From assembly GCA_905182985.1 (NCBI GenBank), contig CAJJDN010000008.1, positions 267,740 through 331,739 of the forward strand: a stretch of 64,000 nt of DNA. Reading direction: 5' to 3'. The notes beneath the pieces are model-generated. The model did no database searches. It saw only the letters and a list, made by a program, of their open reading frames with translations, and was not told the DNA's origin. The DNA comes from Paramecium sonneborni. Lineage: Eukaryota; Ciliophora; Oligohymenophorea; Peniculida; Parameciidae. Positions 28,358 through 38,542 of the stretch are shown here, piece after piece; positions within the stretch are counted from its first letter, which is position 1, and the number at the start of each line of letters is the position of its first letter. The translations under genes and the position numbers were made by a program.

Positions 28358-28928
28358 TCAATATTCATATGTTTTATTTCCAATATAGAAATCCTTTAAA
28401 AATTCACTCTTTCCATTAAGCTTTTAATTTTCTAAATATGAATATCCAGCATCAGATCTATTTTAATTAGAGAAATATTAGAATAAATGATCTCTATTTA
28501 ACATATGCCATTCAGCTTGGTAGAGTAATTCATATCCTCTATAAACCTAATAAAGTCATATAGAATTCTAACCCATCTATCAACTGCATCTGGATCTCTT
28601 AAATATGCTCTTTTTCTGAATATATTTGCTACATTTAACATTGCTTGTTAAGAATTGCATGTCACTTCTAAATCATGAATTCTTAATAAAAATGGAATCA
28701 GTCGACAAACTTTTCTATAAAATCTTAAAGCTTTGAAATGAGCTTAAATAATATTTTTAGATGGTCTCCCAGTTGTAAGTCCTTCAAATATTTCTGTTCC
28801 TCTCATAGTAATATTATTTCCACCATATTACTAAGATAAATTAAACTAATTACTTTTCCTCTTGATCCATGAGTTCCTATTTCAGGAAATAAATTAAGAT
28901 TGCTTGTAAAGTTTTAATTTTAATTCAT
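28358..28928 (-). CDS. LYR-motif complex I subunit, NDUFA6-like
   Basis: A 173-aa protein with introns 28831-28853 (23 nt) and 28547-28572 (26 nt). The core ALRFYRKVCRLIP corresponds to the LYR-type tripeptide helix (here F-Y-R), followed by a second helix with VANIFRKRAYLRDPDAVDRWVYRGYELLYQAEWHML in blocks. F-R-K-x-A-x-x-x-D-P-x-V-V-D-x-x-V-x-x-G is the pattern of NDUFA6 (B14). That subunit sits on the matrix arm of complex I together with the acyl carrier protein. The C-terminal 50 residues are asparagine and tyrosine rich and not typical of the family. The upstream ATG at 28926-28928 is preferred because an internal ATG leads out of frame at the first intron. The gene starts 27 bp downstream of the Wee1-like gene's stop on the same strand. 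Confidence 0.72.
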
Positions 28929-28955
28929 TTATATTTATTATATATTCAATAAATA

Positions 28956-30468
28956 TCAAACACTCATTTATCTTTTTTTAGTTTCCATAATTTTAATAAA
29001 ATCTAATTATTATCTTAATTAATATCCTCTAATTTTTTCCCATTTTATGAATTTTTCTTTATGAATATATAAATAAGGATCTTCTAAACAAGATTTTGCA
29101 CTTAATCTAAAAATTGAATTAGGATTCATCATTCTACAAATTAATCTCCTTAATTTAATTGAATAAAAATCTAATTAAATAATTATAAATTAAACATTAC
29201 CAGATCCAAAATCATTAATTGTTAAACCTTATCTTAATTTTAACCATTTCTCTCCACATGAAGGTAAGGTATCTCCGATCATAATTTCATAAATTGAAGC
29301 ACCAAGTGAGAATATATCTGATTTACTTAAATCAGATTAAGCTGTTAACTAAAATAACATAATTCTATACATTTGATAATATTTCAGGAGCTAAATATCG
29401 AGAATCTCCTTCATTAATATCCTCTCCTTTTTTTAATTATGTTAATCTTGATAATCCTAAATCCGCCAATTTATAACAGTCTTCAGCTTTACTATATAAA
29501 ATATTATCAGGTTTGACATCAAAATGTGTAATAGATTATTCATGAAGGAATTTCAAACCTTATAATATATCTTTCAAGATCTTTTTAACTTCAAACTCTT
29601 CAAGTCTTTAATTTTTTTCTTTTCTAGATTCCTATTTAATAAAATATACAAATTACTTAAATAGAAGTAACATTAAAATTACAATATTCCATCTATAAAT
29701 AATAATAAGATCTTTCATTCCAAGCAGTATAATATCGTATTATGTTTTTGCATCTTCCTTTAGCAGTCAAATAAGCTAATGCTTAAGCTTCATTAAGTGA
29801 TTCTACTGCATCATATGATTTACCACATCCTTAAAGTTTTACACATTTAATTGCATATATTTATTTATCAATATTATTTCTGCATTTATAAACAGTACCA
29901 AAATTACCATTACCTATTACTGCTAATTAAGTATATTCATTATAATATCTTGATCTTTCAATAGTAGGACTTTCTTCTTCTGATTAATCTTCTATATCCA
30001 TTGCCCATGCACTTGTCTAAATACTTTTTATAGCACTCTTTCAGTTAAAATATTTTTATACTTTCTTTTTTTTTGGAGTCGCAGTACCTTATTTTTATGC
30101 AGTTAATTCTTTGTGTGATTTTGTTCCTTTATTTTTTGGAGTACTAGGAGGACTTTATTATATTTAATCTAATGTCATTTGATTTTAAAATCTTTAAACT
30201 AAAGAATTTCCAATCTAATCATTCTCAGAAGTACTTGGAGTTATATGAGAATGATGATGTTTTTATTTTATTGGTGTTTAAGTCTTTATAGGACTAATTA
30301 TTTATTTATATAGCTCTACATTATCTAAAATTTGAATTATTTTTTTCCTGAATTATTCAATTATTGAATTTATTCATCAATAATTACTTTCTTACACAAT
30401 TCTGGTTCCATTTATATTTTTTCAGGTGTACTGAATAAATTTCTTGCAAGAGGAGATTAAAAATTCAT
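28956..30468 (-). CDS. Wee1/Myt1-like protein kinase, with an apparent frameshift
   Basis: The kinase domain is clear: VIGNGNFGTVYKC, YAIKCVKL, LKFLHEQSITHFDVKPDNILY, KLADLGLSRL and EGDSRYLAPEIL. The H-F-D-V-K-P-D-N loop and the E-G-D-x-R-Y-L-A-P-E activation segment are typical of Wee1/Myt1 kinases, which inhibit CDKs by phosphorylating the glycine loop. Introns are 30038-30061, 29632-29656, 29349-29370 and possibly 29171-29200 (30 nt, in frame). The N-terminal 130 residues are rich in SP/TP motifs. From the ATG at 30466-30468 the first 44 codons are in a frame one base away from the rest; the switch is at a run of seven A (30340-30346 on the plus strand as T). Only one extra A, or an unusual 50-nt intron, would join them. 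Total length would be about 480 aa. Confidence 0.75.
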
Positions 30469-30826
30469 TTCCAATTTGAATTTGAAAAATACTACTTTTG
30501 ATAATTAATTTATACTAAATACATTGAAATAAAATTGTTATTTATATTTTAAATATCAATATTAATCTTTATACCAGATGATGTCTTATAACTTAAATTT
30601 ATTAAGATAAATTTAAAATTATATTTTCATTACAATCAAATATATAAAAGCATTTTCATTTTATTTCATATCAAAGTAGTGACTTAATTTTTTTATACTA
30701 CTATTTATGACAATTATTTTAAGTCAATTGTTTTAAAATCCAAACATTATTCCTTTTTCTACCTTTATAAGCTAATATTTTTGCTCCAATTATAAATGAA
30801 TTTTATTTTTTCATATATTTTGTATT
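30469..30826. other. AT-rich intergenic stretch
   Basis: About 360 bp upstream of the Wee1-like gene; no coding or structured feature was recognised. Confidence 0.4.
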
Positions 30827-31193
30827 TCATTAAGCCATCTTATAGATAATAATGATATCAATATAGGAAAGCTTGAAACCACATAAATTAATATCAAACT
30901 TATTAGAATTCTTTATACTTTTTTAAAACTTCTAATTCCTTAATATTTTCTCTCCTTTTTTCTTTATCCTTTTTTTTAAAATTTAACCCTGAGGTATTTT
31001 CTTGCAGAACTACGGTTTCTGAATATGATAACTATATTATTTGCATAAGCCAAAATATATCCTTAGCTGTTTGACTTAATTATTATTATACATTAACCTA
31101 TAGCATGATTGGAATTTTTTTATTTTTTCTCTTATCACTATTAGAATCTCATTAGAAATAAATCAAGCAATTTCTACATTAATATTTTTTCAT
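30827..31193 (-). CDS. Putative small coiled-coil protein, possibly a decayed gene
   Basis: A tentative 102-aa model with introns 31148-31177 (30 nt) and 30872-30899 (28 nt). The central stretch is protein-like, with TAKDIFWLMQIIQLSYSETV, then LQENTSGLNF and a charged helix KRRENIKELEVLKKYKEFQQ. The charged helix looks like a coiled coil. Upstream of the chosen ATG (31191-31193) the same frame continues for more than 100 codons with protein-like blocks such as DTSYKPELDYFD, but is broken by TGA codons that no GT..AG intron can remove. So the gene may be the 3' remainder of a longer, decayed gene. No family was recognised. Confidence 0.4.
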
Positions 31194-31604
31194 AAATTTT
31201 GAATCACTATTACTTTAGTTTAACCATATGATAGAGCTTTAAAATATGAATTATTTTTTTTTAATTAATTGGCTATTTTCTCAATCAAAGTAATCTAATT
31301 CTGGTTTGTATGAGGTATCTTTATAATTTAAAAAAATTCATTTATCTAAAGATTTAATTCCAGAGTCTTGATATAAATTAATAACTATCATAAGAGAGAC
31401 TTACAAAGATATTTCTTAAAAATTAAATTCATGAGAAATTATTGAATTTATAATTTGAGAAAATATTTTTATTATGATCTTACAATAGAGCTAGTCCTGT
31501 CATTGAATATAAGTGTAGTTTAAATGAAGAATTTTTTCAATTTTAGTAGATTTTTCAGTCATCATATCTATGATTATGTTATTAAAATTCCTAAATAAAA
31601 TTTA
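31194..31604. other. Intergenic region with a TGA-broken open frame on the minus strand
   Basis: No intact gene. On the minus strand a frame in register with the 30827-31193 model stays open except for in-frame TGA codons, encoding plausible stretches such as QDSGIKSLDK and DTSYKPELDYFD. It looks like the decayed 5' part of that gene. Confidence 0.35.
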
Positions 31605-32162
31605 ATGAATCGTTAAACAAGTCAACTTCTTCACAATTCCTCGACATAACTTTACTATTCCTAGTATTTAAAGTAACAATAAGTGAGCCCAATTGCAGAA
31701 AGATTCATTGGGGATGAAGTTTAAGAGCTTAGAAAATAAGTTGAATAACTTACCAAATAATTAGAATTCAAGGAATAAATGATAAGCGAGATGAGAGCTC
31801 ATTAAAAAATATTGATGAATAGATTATCTGAGCCAACTCCTTAATAAAAAGATGACCTTATAGAAAGAATAAAGGAATTTGAAATGCAATTGAAAGAAAA
31901 AGAAGTTTAATTTCAAAATCAATTAATTGAAAACAGCTTGCTAATGAAAGAAAACTAGAGCTTAAAATAAGAAATCACACGCTTAGAAAGTTTAATCAAA
32001 GATCCTTCAATACCTAAGTTCGTTAATTCAATAGTTGATCTTGTAATACAGTGTCATCCCTAAAATCATTTTCCTAATTCGAAACCAGAATTACGAGAGT
32101 GTTGGAGGTGGTTGAAAAAGATTCTCAATGATTACATACAGATAAAACAACGCATGAATTGA
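31605..32162 (+). CDS. Coiled-coil hypothetical protein
   Basis: An intronless ORF of 185 aa. After a serine/glutamine-rich start (MNRQTSQLLHNSS), residues 45-135 form a strong coiled coil with heptads such as VQELRKQVEQLTKQLEF and EMQLKEKEVQFQNQLIEN. The C-terminal part, PKFVNSIVDLVIQCHP and ECWRWLKKILNDYIQIK, looks globular and helical. The TGA at 32160-32162 comes abruptly, and the next ORF in another frame starts 16 bp later, so this may be the first half of a frameshifted gene. No family was recognised; similar proteins are found in ciliary and basal-body structures. Confidence 0.6.
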
Positions 32163-32178
32163 TTATTTTATTAAAATT

Positions 32179-32433
32179 ATGAATAAAGATGGAATTGATA
32201 CTAAAGTCATTTCACTCCATCAAAATGTTAAGTTATTATCATCTGTTCAAATTAATTAAGGGAGCTATCAAAATCTAAAAGGATTACTTTGTGCTATTGT
32301 AAATTTAGTTAAGCAAACAAGCACAATTTAAAAATTTTAAAATGAATGTAAAATTGAAGTGTAAATGTGCATAGATTGGTTTACTTTAAATTTTCCAATC
32401 TTTATTAAAGCCATTATAAATATTTCTCTTTGA
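32179..32433 (+). CDS. Short ORF, possibly the 3' part of the preceding coiled-coil gene
   Basis: This 84-aa frame (one base out of register with the preceding ORF) starts with MNKDGIDTKVISLHQNVKLL and continues with a leucine-rich helix, NLKGLLCAIVNLVKQ. The 16-bp distance to the previous stop is too short for a normal promoter. No intron with usual ends and length joins the two frames without a TGA. It is either the tail of one frameshifted gene or a chance ORF. Confidence 0.35.
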
Positions 32434-33018
32434 TTATAGCTTAAATACAAAAATTAAATCAGATAGTCAAATATTACAAGATAAAAATTAGACTTTTAAG
32501 TATGAATATTTTGTAATTCAAGTGGAATTTTAGAATCAAATTAAATTTGTGAATATGGAAATAAAATATTAAGACTTAAAAATTCTCTAGATATTTATTG
32601 AAAATTTTTATTCAAAAATATTTTGCATAAAAATTTTTTTATTATTTCTAAAAAATAGTATTATTTGATTTCTAAAAATAAGTTAATCTTTCCTTTTACT
32701 TTTACTTTTAAGTATTTAATTTTTTAAATGAAAAAAATATGAATCTTAAAAAATTTCTCAAATGGTCTTCATGATTATATAATTAGTAAACATAAAGTTG
32801 GAATATTTTTAATTTATTTTGCTCAATCTTGGTAAGAAATTAAGGTAATAAAAAATTTATAAACAAATAAATATAAGTAAATAATTTTATATAATTTAAA
32901 ATAAAGTTTTAAATATTTTCACAAATATTTATTTTATTATAAATTGATTATCAATAAAATTAACTTATTCTTTAAAAAATCATAAATTTATCTTGAAAAT
33001 AATTAACTTTTCAAATTA
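32434..33018. other. AT-rich intergenic region
   Basis: About 585 bp of very AT-rich sequence with many poly-A/T runs. No feature was recognised. Confidence 0.45.
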
Positions 33019-33156
33019 ATGAGTTAGATAAATGAAAATGAAAAAGATAAGCCCTATGATGTTGATTTAATGATGGATGCAAAAGAGAAGAAAACATTAA
33101 CATGGAGTTTTTTATTTTATACATAATGTACTTTCATTACTATTTCACCTTCTTGA
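33019..33156 (+). CDS. Short ORF overlapping the NOP58 3' end
   Basis: A 45-codon frame beginning MSQINENEKDKPYDVDLMMD, followed by KEKKTLTWSFLFYT. It overlaps the last bases of the NOP58 coding region on the opposite strand. The acidic, well-mixed start looks coding, but the frame ends within 46 codons, and no splice site extends it convincingly. It could be the 5' exon relic of a decayed gene. Confidence 0.25.
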
Positions 33157-34623
33157 ATTTAGAGTTTTATGGTAGATCTTATTCTGGTTATCTTTTATCT
33201 TCTCCTTTTTAGAATTTCTACATCCATGTAGCCCCTTAAGGTTAAAAGTCTGCCTCTTCTTAATATTATGCTTAAGTAGAAACTGGTCTAGCTTTTCCTC
33301 TTTATGGAGCTTTCACATCTCTATAATTAACACCTTCTTCTAATTAGTGGACTCTTTTTTCTAAGAAGGTTTTGTTAGTAATACCAAATTCAGCATCTTA
33401 TCCTTCACCTAGAATAAGTTTATAACAAAATATACCTAAAGCATCATATCTAATACATAAGGCTGTTTTAGCAGCTAATGTTCTGGAAACTTTACCTTTT
33501 AATTTAGCTGGAGCACTTCCAACTAAACTGGCTTAAAAGATTAAACCATATTTTGGTGTATTATGTTTGGTTCTAATAGCTTTAAAAAGTGCCTTTTCAG
33601 CTCCTAAAATTTAAACTGTAGAGGCTGGATATTTAGCTAAATTAACTAATGATCCAGCATGAGAAATTAATCTAGCTCCTACTAATTCTCCAACCATTGT
33701 TGTAAGATTTGGAGCGATAGCTTACATTCTGTTTTTCAAATATTCTGATAATTAAGCTCTGTAATCAGTTAACTCAATGACTTAATCAGCCAAACATAGA
33801 ATGAATTTTTCATCTTCTACTGTGATTTCTGTTCCGAAAGATACTTCTGCAGCTTATTTAACATCTGCCTCTAAATTATCAGGTAAGATGCCAGAAAGAT
33901 CAGTCTAACTTGTTTTGATCCTCATACCTATGGCTTTAACAACCTTAGCATATATCAAGTTATCAGTAATTATTTTTCCTAATTCTGGAAAATGCCATCC
34001 AAACCATTCTCTAAGTCTCATCATGTAATTATTAATTTCTTTATCCAAATCATCAAGAAGAGCAATAGCTTGAATAATCATGGTGTCCACTTTTTCAGTT
34101 GAAAATTTTAACTTATATCTAGAAAGACCATGAGCTAAACCCAGTGTCATGTTTTTAAGTTCGGCTTCAGAAAGGCCTTCAATTAAATTGGTGAGTTATG
34201 ATTTAATGCCTCTAAACAATTATTCAGTCACTGGGGTTTGAATGCAATTCAATCCCAACTATTCTTAAAGCTATTTAGCAAGTTTTTTATCTTAAACTAT
34301 ATTTATATAAAATCTTTTGATACCTGCAATTTAATCTTAGACTTCCTGTGAAATAACATTCTTTTCCAAAAACTTACTTAGTTTCTTAGGAATCTTACCA
34401 TTAATAAGCTTACTAGTGGCTATAAGAGCTTCCTATGTGTCTTTAAATTGCTGAAAAGCAAATGGTGTTATCCTATATAAATAATATATGTGAATCCTTA
34501 CAATTTTTTAGCTTGCTTCTCGTTTTACAAGTAATCGTAGATATTTTCAATTTTATTAAGTGCCTTAGTGTTAGCCACTTGAAAAAGAGCAAATCCAGCA
34601 GGAGTCTCAATTAATATTAACAT
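33134..34623 (-). CDS. NOP58: Nucleolar protein NOP58 (NOP56/58 family)
   Basis: The 477-aa protein has introns 34473-34501 (29 nt) and 33409-33435 (27 nt). It starts [14 protein letters not shown] and carries the family blocks [49 protein letters not shown], the NOP domain [36 protein letters not shown] and KYGLIFQASLVG. This is the core protein of box C/D snoRNPs, which guide 2'-O-methylation of rRNA in the nucleolus. [13 protein letters not shown] and the order of motifs favour NOP58 over NOP56. The 27-nt intron is a multiple of three without TGA; splicing it joins RYDALG to EGQDAEFG, matching the family. The C-terminus is short and lysine rich, without a long KKE/D tail. Confidence 0.95.
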
Positions 34624-34691
34624 ATTTAAATATTTATGAATCTCTGTCCATATATTAATAATTTATATCGATAATGACAATAATAAACATA

Positions 34692-34913
34692 TCAATTTTG
34701 GTCATCTTTCTCAGATTTAGATTAAGAATAGATATTACAAAAACATTCATCAGTATCATACTTAATAACTAAAACATATTTAACTCTTGTGTCTAAAATA
34801 CCAAAAATTTTTAAATTGGGATTGGAATCAATTACATTATCTTAAGAAACTTTAAACTTAATTATAAATCGAACATAGACATCAGTATTTTAGTTGATGC
34901 ATAGAACCTTCAT
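34692..34913 (-). CDS. Small hypothetical protein
   Basis: A 73-aa frame starting at ATG 34911-34913 with MKVLCINQNTDVYVRF and continuing IIKFKVSQDNVI, LKIFGILDTRVKYVLVIKYD. It reads like an alternating beta-strand protein. The frame stays open for a few codons upstream, but no earlier ATG or splice join was found, so the N-terminus may be incomplete. No family was recognised. Confidence 0.4.
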
Positions 34914-35101
34914 TCTTTAGTCACTAATTCTTTCTCATTAATCTATTTTAGTTTTTACAATTAAAAAAGAATGCTCAATCTTATAAAATAAAAAAGGAAA
35001 TAATTTATAACAATCCTTTTTTATCTCTTTTGGAATTTAATTACAAAATAAGGACAGAACCTGTTACAGCTGATGATTATTATCATTTAAATAAATGAGA
35101 A

Positions 35102-36070
35102 ATGATGCTTATGATTATGAGATTGATGAATTTACATATTGAAATCCTAAAAGGTTGATGACTAAAAGAAGAATTACTTATTCTCTAAAATGAAAAGATT
35201 ACTTTTCTAACTATTGAAAAATGGTAGAGAGAGGCCAATCTTTTTTATGATATATTAAAGATAGAATTCTTTAGAAAATAAAAATTTATGGAAACTTCTT
35301 TTTATGGAAGAACAAATGATTAAAAAAAATATTAGTTAAGAATTAAAAATTTAATGTTTACAATAGAGAATAATTGTGAATTACGTTATTATTAATTAAA
35401 AGGATATATACTATAGTAGATAGGATCTGAAATTAGATTTTTAGAGACACTTCGACTGCTATTCTTTAATCTGTTGATAATTTCATATAAAATAATTAAA
35501 CCTATCTAATATGGAAAAATAGTTTGATTCCTGTGAACTATATACATAAAAATCAAAATAATATATTTCCAACAATTAAAAATAAATTTTAAGGAAATTT
35601 ATTTGTCACTAAACGATTAAAGCTTTTTGATGACATGTTAAAAAGATTGGGTTTCTTAGGAATTTTTTTTAATTTCTTTGATGAAATCCTAAAAATTATT
35701 AATTTTGGTTTGTTGCTTCTTACTTCTTATTTATTTCTGATGACTTTAAAATTTGGTAGAAAAAATTAAATTTCAATAGTTTATATTTAAGTTTGTAAAT
35801 TAAATCAATAATGAAATAGTAATTCACAAATAAATATTAGATTCGATTAAAGCCTTAGGATGGTATATATATGGTTTATTTATTTAGGGATATTATCTAA
35901 ACTCCAATTTTCGATTTAAGTTAAGATTATATGCTAATTTATAAGACCAGTAGAATAGAGTTTAAGGTCTACTGTGATGATGACAACGGAATAATGAAGT
36001 AACTTTCTAGGGCTTATGAATTTTGAAAATAAAAGATTTCTTGATTATGAAATCGTCAATAGAATTGCTA
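35102..36070 (+). pseudogene. Decayed protein-coding gene with TGA codons and frame changes
   Basis: The first part (35102-35527) is one frame of 142 codons encoding a helical protein, with LMNLHIEILK, then EELLILQNEKITFLTIEKW and YQLKGYILQQIGSEIRFLETL. Two adjacent TGA codons (35156-35161) interrupt it. Further protein-like blocks follow in shifting frames: KRLGFLGIFFNFFDEIL near 35650, SIKALGWYIYGLFIQGYYLN near 35850, and DDDNGIMKQLSRAYEF near 35970-36020. No combination of short GT..AG introns joins these into one reading frame. It is best read as a pseudogene of a larger helical protein; the parent family is not recognised, though the helix-rich style resembles calcium-release-channel domains. 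Confidence 0.45.
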
Positions 36071-36108
36071 TGATTGTTTAAGTTAATGATTGATTTTTAT
36101 ATAATTAA

Positions 36109-37954
36109 ATGGAAGAACTTGAATAATACTATTAAATCATAAAATTCTTAGGAGCAGGGGGTTTTGGAAAGGTAGTTGAAGCAATACATAAAGATGGCAA
36201 AGGAGAACATGTGGCTGTGAAAGTAAGAATATAGATTAATGTTTAAATCAGATTCTTCCTAAAAAAGACTATAAAGTAGCATAGATATTATCAGAGGCTT
36301 AAATACTAGCAAAGATGAATCATCCTAATATAGTTTAATTTAAGGGTGTGAGAGAGACAGAAAACAAACTACTAATAGAAATGGCTCTTATAAAATAAGG
36401 TCCGTTGAAAGTGCGCAAATATACATAACAAGAAGCTAGAATCATTATGACGAGTATATTCAAAGCAGTTTAGTTTATTCATGAACATGGAGTGGTTCAT
36501 CGAGATCTTAAACCTGAGGTAACTGTAAATGAATTAAGATAAGAGAATATACTAGTTGAAGACTCTAACGATTTCAGTACTTTAAAGATTGTCGATTTTG
36601 GATTATCAGCTGGATAAATTGTATTACATGGATAATGTGGAACACTTATTTACATGGCTCCAGAGTTATTTAGTCATAGAGTTTACTCTAAACCTATAGA
36701 TATTTGGAGTTGTGGAATCATACTTTATTAAATGTTAACAGGAAAACATCCTTTATATAAATCAGGAGAGAATTCTCACGATTATAAAAAGAAACTTTCA
36801 GATCCAAAGTGGGAGTTCTCAGATGATTTCGATCCTATGGCTAAACATCTTTTTTTAAAATGTGTTTCTCTAGATCCTATCCATAGATATAGTGCTAATC
36901 AAATCTTATAACATCCTTGGATTACTAATTCTATGACAGATCCTATTCCATTAACATTACCAGAAATGTACAAAGCCTTTACTGTTAGAGAATAAATTCT
37001 ATAAAAAATAAAGACACTTATGTTATTAGTTTCTATCAAAGGTTTACATGTTGATACTACGTAAAATAATAACCTTATTATTTAGGTATTTGATGAAGTA
37101 ATCATAACAATTACAGACTAACAATTCTAATTTATTAGATAAAGATTATATAAAAGAAATGTTTAAAGAATAATAAGCACTGAAAGAAAATAAAAATGTT
37201 ACTCCTGTTAAATAACAATTAAGATATGAGAAAATACTATAAGTATGTTTATTTTATTATTCTCAGAGAATCTAAGAAAATGGAGTTAAAGAACCAGAAG
37301 AGAAATGTCTATCTAAAAATTCATAGCGTATCCATACTAATGAAAATAGCTAACCTTCTTCTTCTCAAAAATCTTTGAATAGCAGTATTCTTAATCATGA
37401 TTCAAATAAATAAGAACACCTTTATATTCAATCTGGAAATAAAAATCATTTCAAAAAAAGACTCTTTAAGAAAAATCATTAAACTGATAAAAAAAAAGTA
37501 TCAATTCCTTTTGAAATATCTGCTCTTCGTTCAAGATCTACTACAGCTAATCATAAAACTGAATTAAAATCAACATAACCATAACATTTTGAATCTCCTA
37601 AAAAACCAATTTCCATGATTCGTCCCTTAAAATAACACTTTATTACCCAACAATAATAATAATAAAGTTAATCTCCAATTAGAAAACCTTCAGAAAACAA
37701 AAATAGAAGCAACAGTTCTACTAAAAAAATAAGTATGGTAGATTAAGAATGTTTAGATGCCTATAGATTTGATTAAGAAAGTAAATAATATTATTTATAA
37801 ACTTCTAGAAGTTATACATAGTATGTTTATGCCGAGAGTATTTAATAAAAAGATACTACCATTTTCAAGGAATATTTAATAAAGATTTTCTGTCCAACCT
37901 TAAAGTTTAGAATTGAACATTCTTAAACCACCATTTCCAAAAAAACTTATATGA
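36109..37954 (+). CDS. CaMK-type Ser/Thr protein kinase
   Basis: The 576-aa model has introns 36223-36251 (29 nt), 36519-36545 (27 nt), 37086-37116 (31 nt) and 37825-37852 (28 nt); a 24-nt segment at 37243-37266 may also be an intron. The kinase domain comprises [36 protein letters not shown] near residue 121, VDFGLSAG and [11 protein letters not shown], followed by [20 protein letters not shown] and a C-lobe ending [14 protein letters not shown]. The layout is that of calcium/calmodulin-dependent-like kinases; no EF hands follow. The C-terminal 250 residues are polar and glutamine rich and end [10 protein letters not shown]. The short exon-intron choice at 37086-37116 could alternatively start at 37098. 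Confidence 0.85.
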
Positions 37955-37998
37955 TTATGTTTTATATATTATATATTTTTTATCTTTTTTAAAAGAAA

Positions 37999-38542
37999 TC
38001 ACATATTTTCTGAATTTTCATTGATTGGAATAGATACTTCCATCTCATCCATCCATTTCTCTAATTTAATAGCACATGCCAATCTTGAACTACAACATCT
38101 ATACAATTCTTTACTGTTTAGCAACTGGATAATCTTATCTATTGATCACTAATTCTTCTAAATAAAATGGGTCTCTAATCTTTTCAATCCAAGGTGATTA
38201 AATTAATATGTGACAAGATCCACATGAAGGACCAAATGTATTTGTCTAAATTGGATTCTCTAACATACTATCCAATTATTCTCCTCCCTCACAATCACCT
38301 TATATATTTATAATCAATTATACCTGGAATATTTGTTACATTAAATCTTCTAAGTGCAGACAAAAGACTTTCACCAACATATGCAGGAATTCTTTCAAAC
38401 TCACCATCATTATAAACATTTATATAAATCCTAAATTACAACTTTTACATTACATCTTGTCCTAAACTGATGGTGCATAGATTGGGCCTGTTGGTTTGTG
38501 TGATCCATGAGCAAAGCAAAATCTTACTATTCTTTATAACAT
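37999..38542 (-). CDS. Mitochondrial [2Fe-2S] ferredoxin (adrenodoxin-like) with enlarged cluster loop
   Basis: A 156-aa protein with introns 38431-38453, 38299-38323 and 38090-38114 (23, 25 and 25 nt). After a short N-terminus comes IYINVYNDGEFERIPAYVGESLL, the first strands of the ferredoxin fold, then the cluster loop and the adrenodoxin C-terminal signature SRLACAIKLEKWMDEMEVSIP. Three cysteines sit in the loop and the fourth in RLACAI, as in the family. The spacing is odd: Cys-x22-Cys-x2-Cys instead of the usual Cys-x5-Cys-x2-Cys. Adrenodoxins pass electrons in the mitochondrial matrix, for Fe-S cluster assembly and related reactions. An alternative is a complex-I-associated ferredoxin, which is known to have altered cluster loops. 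Confidence 0.8.

Noticed and set aside
30827..31100. A 90-codon ORF starting MYNNNQVKQ on the minus strand
   Set aside because: An overlapping frame gives a clearly more protein-like sequence with an acceptable intron; this one has chance-like composition.
30827..31560. TGA read as a sense codon (Trp or Cys)
   Set aside because: Essentially all well-supported genes here end at TGA in the expected place (eL13, P2, NDUFS1, PP2A B56), and TGG and TGT/TGC are used normally. Decay explains the broken frame better.
35147..35173. A retained internal eliminated sequence (IES)
   Set aside because: Paramecium IESs are TA-bounded and at least about 26 bp; this segment is 15 bp and flanked by ctaaaag repeats without the TA boundary pattern.
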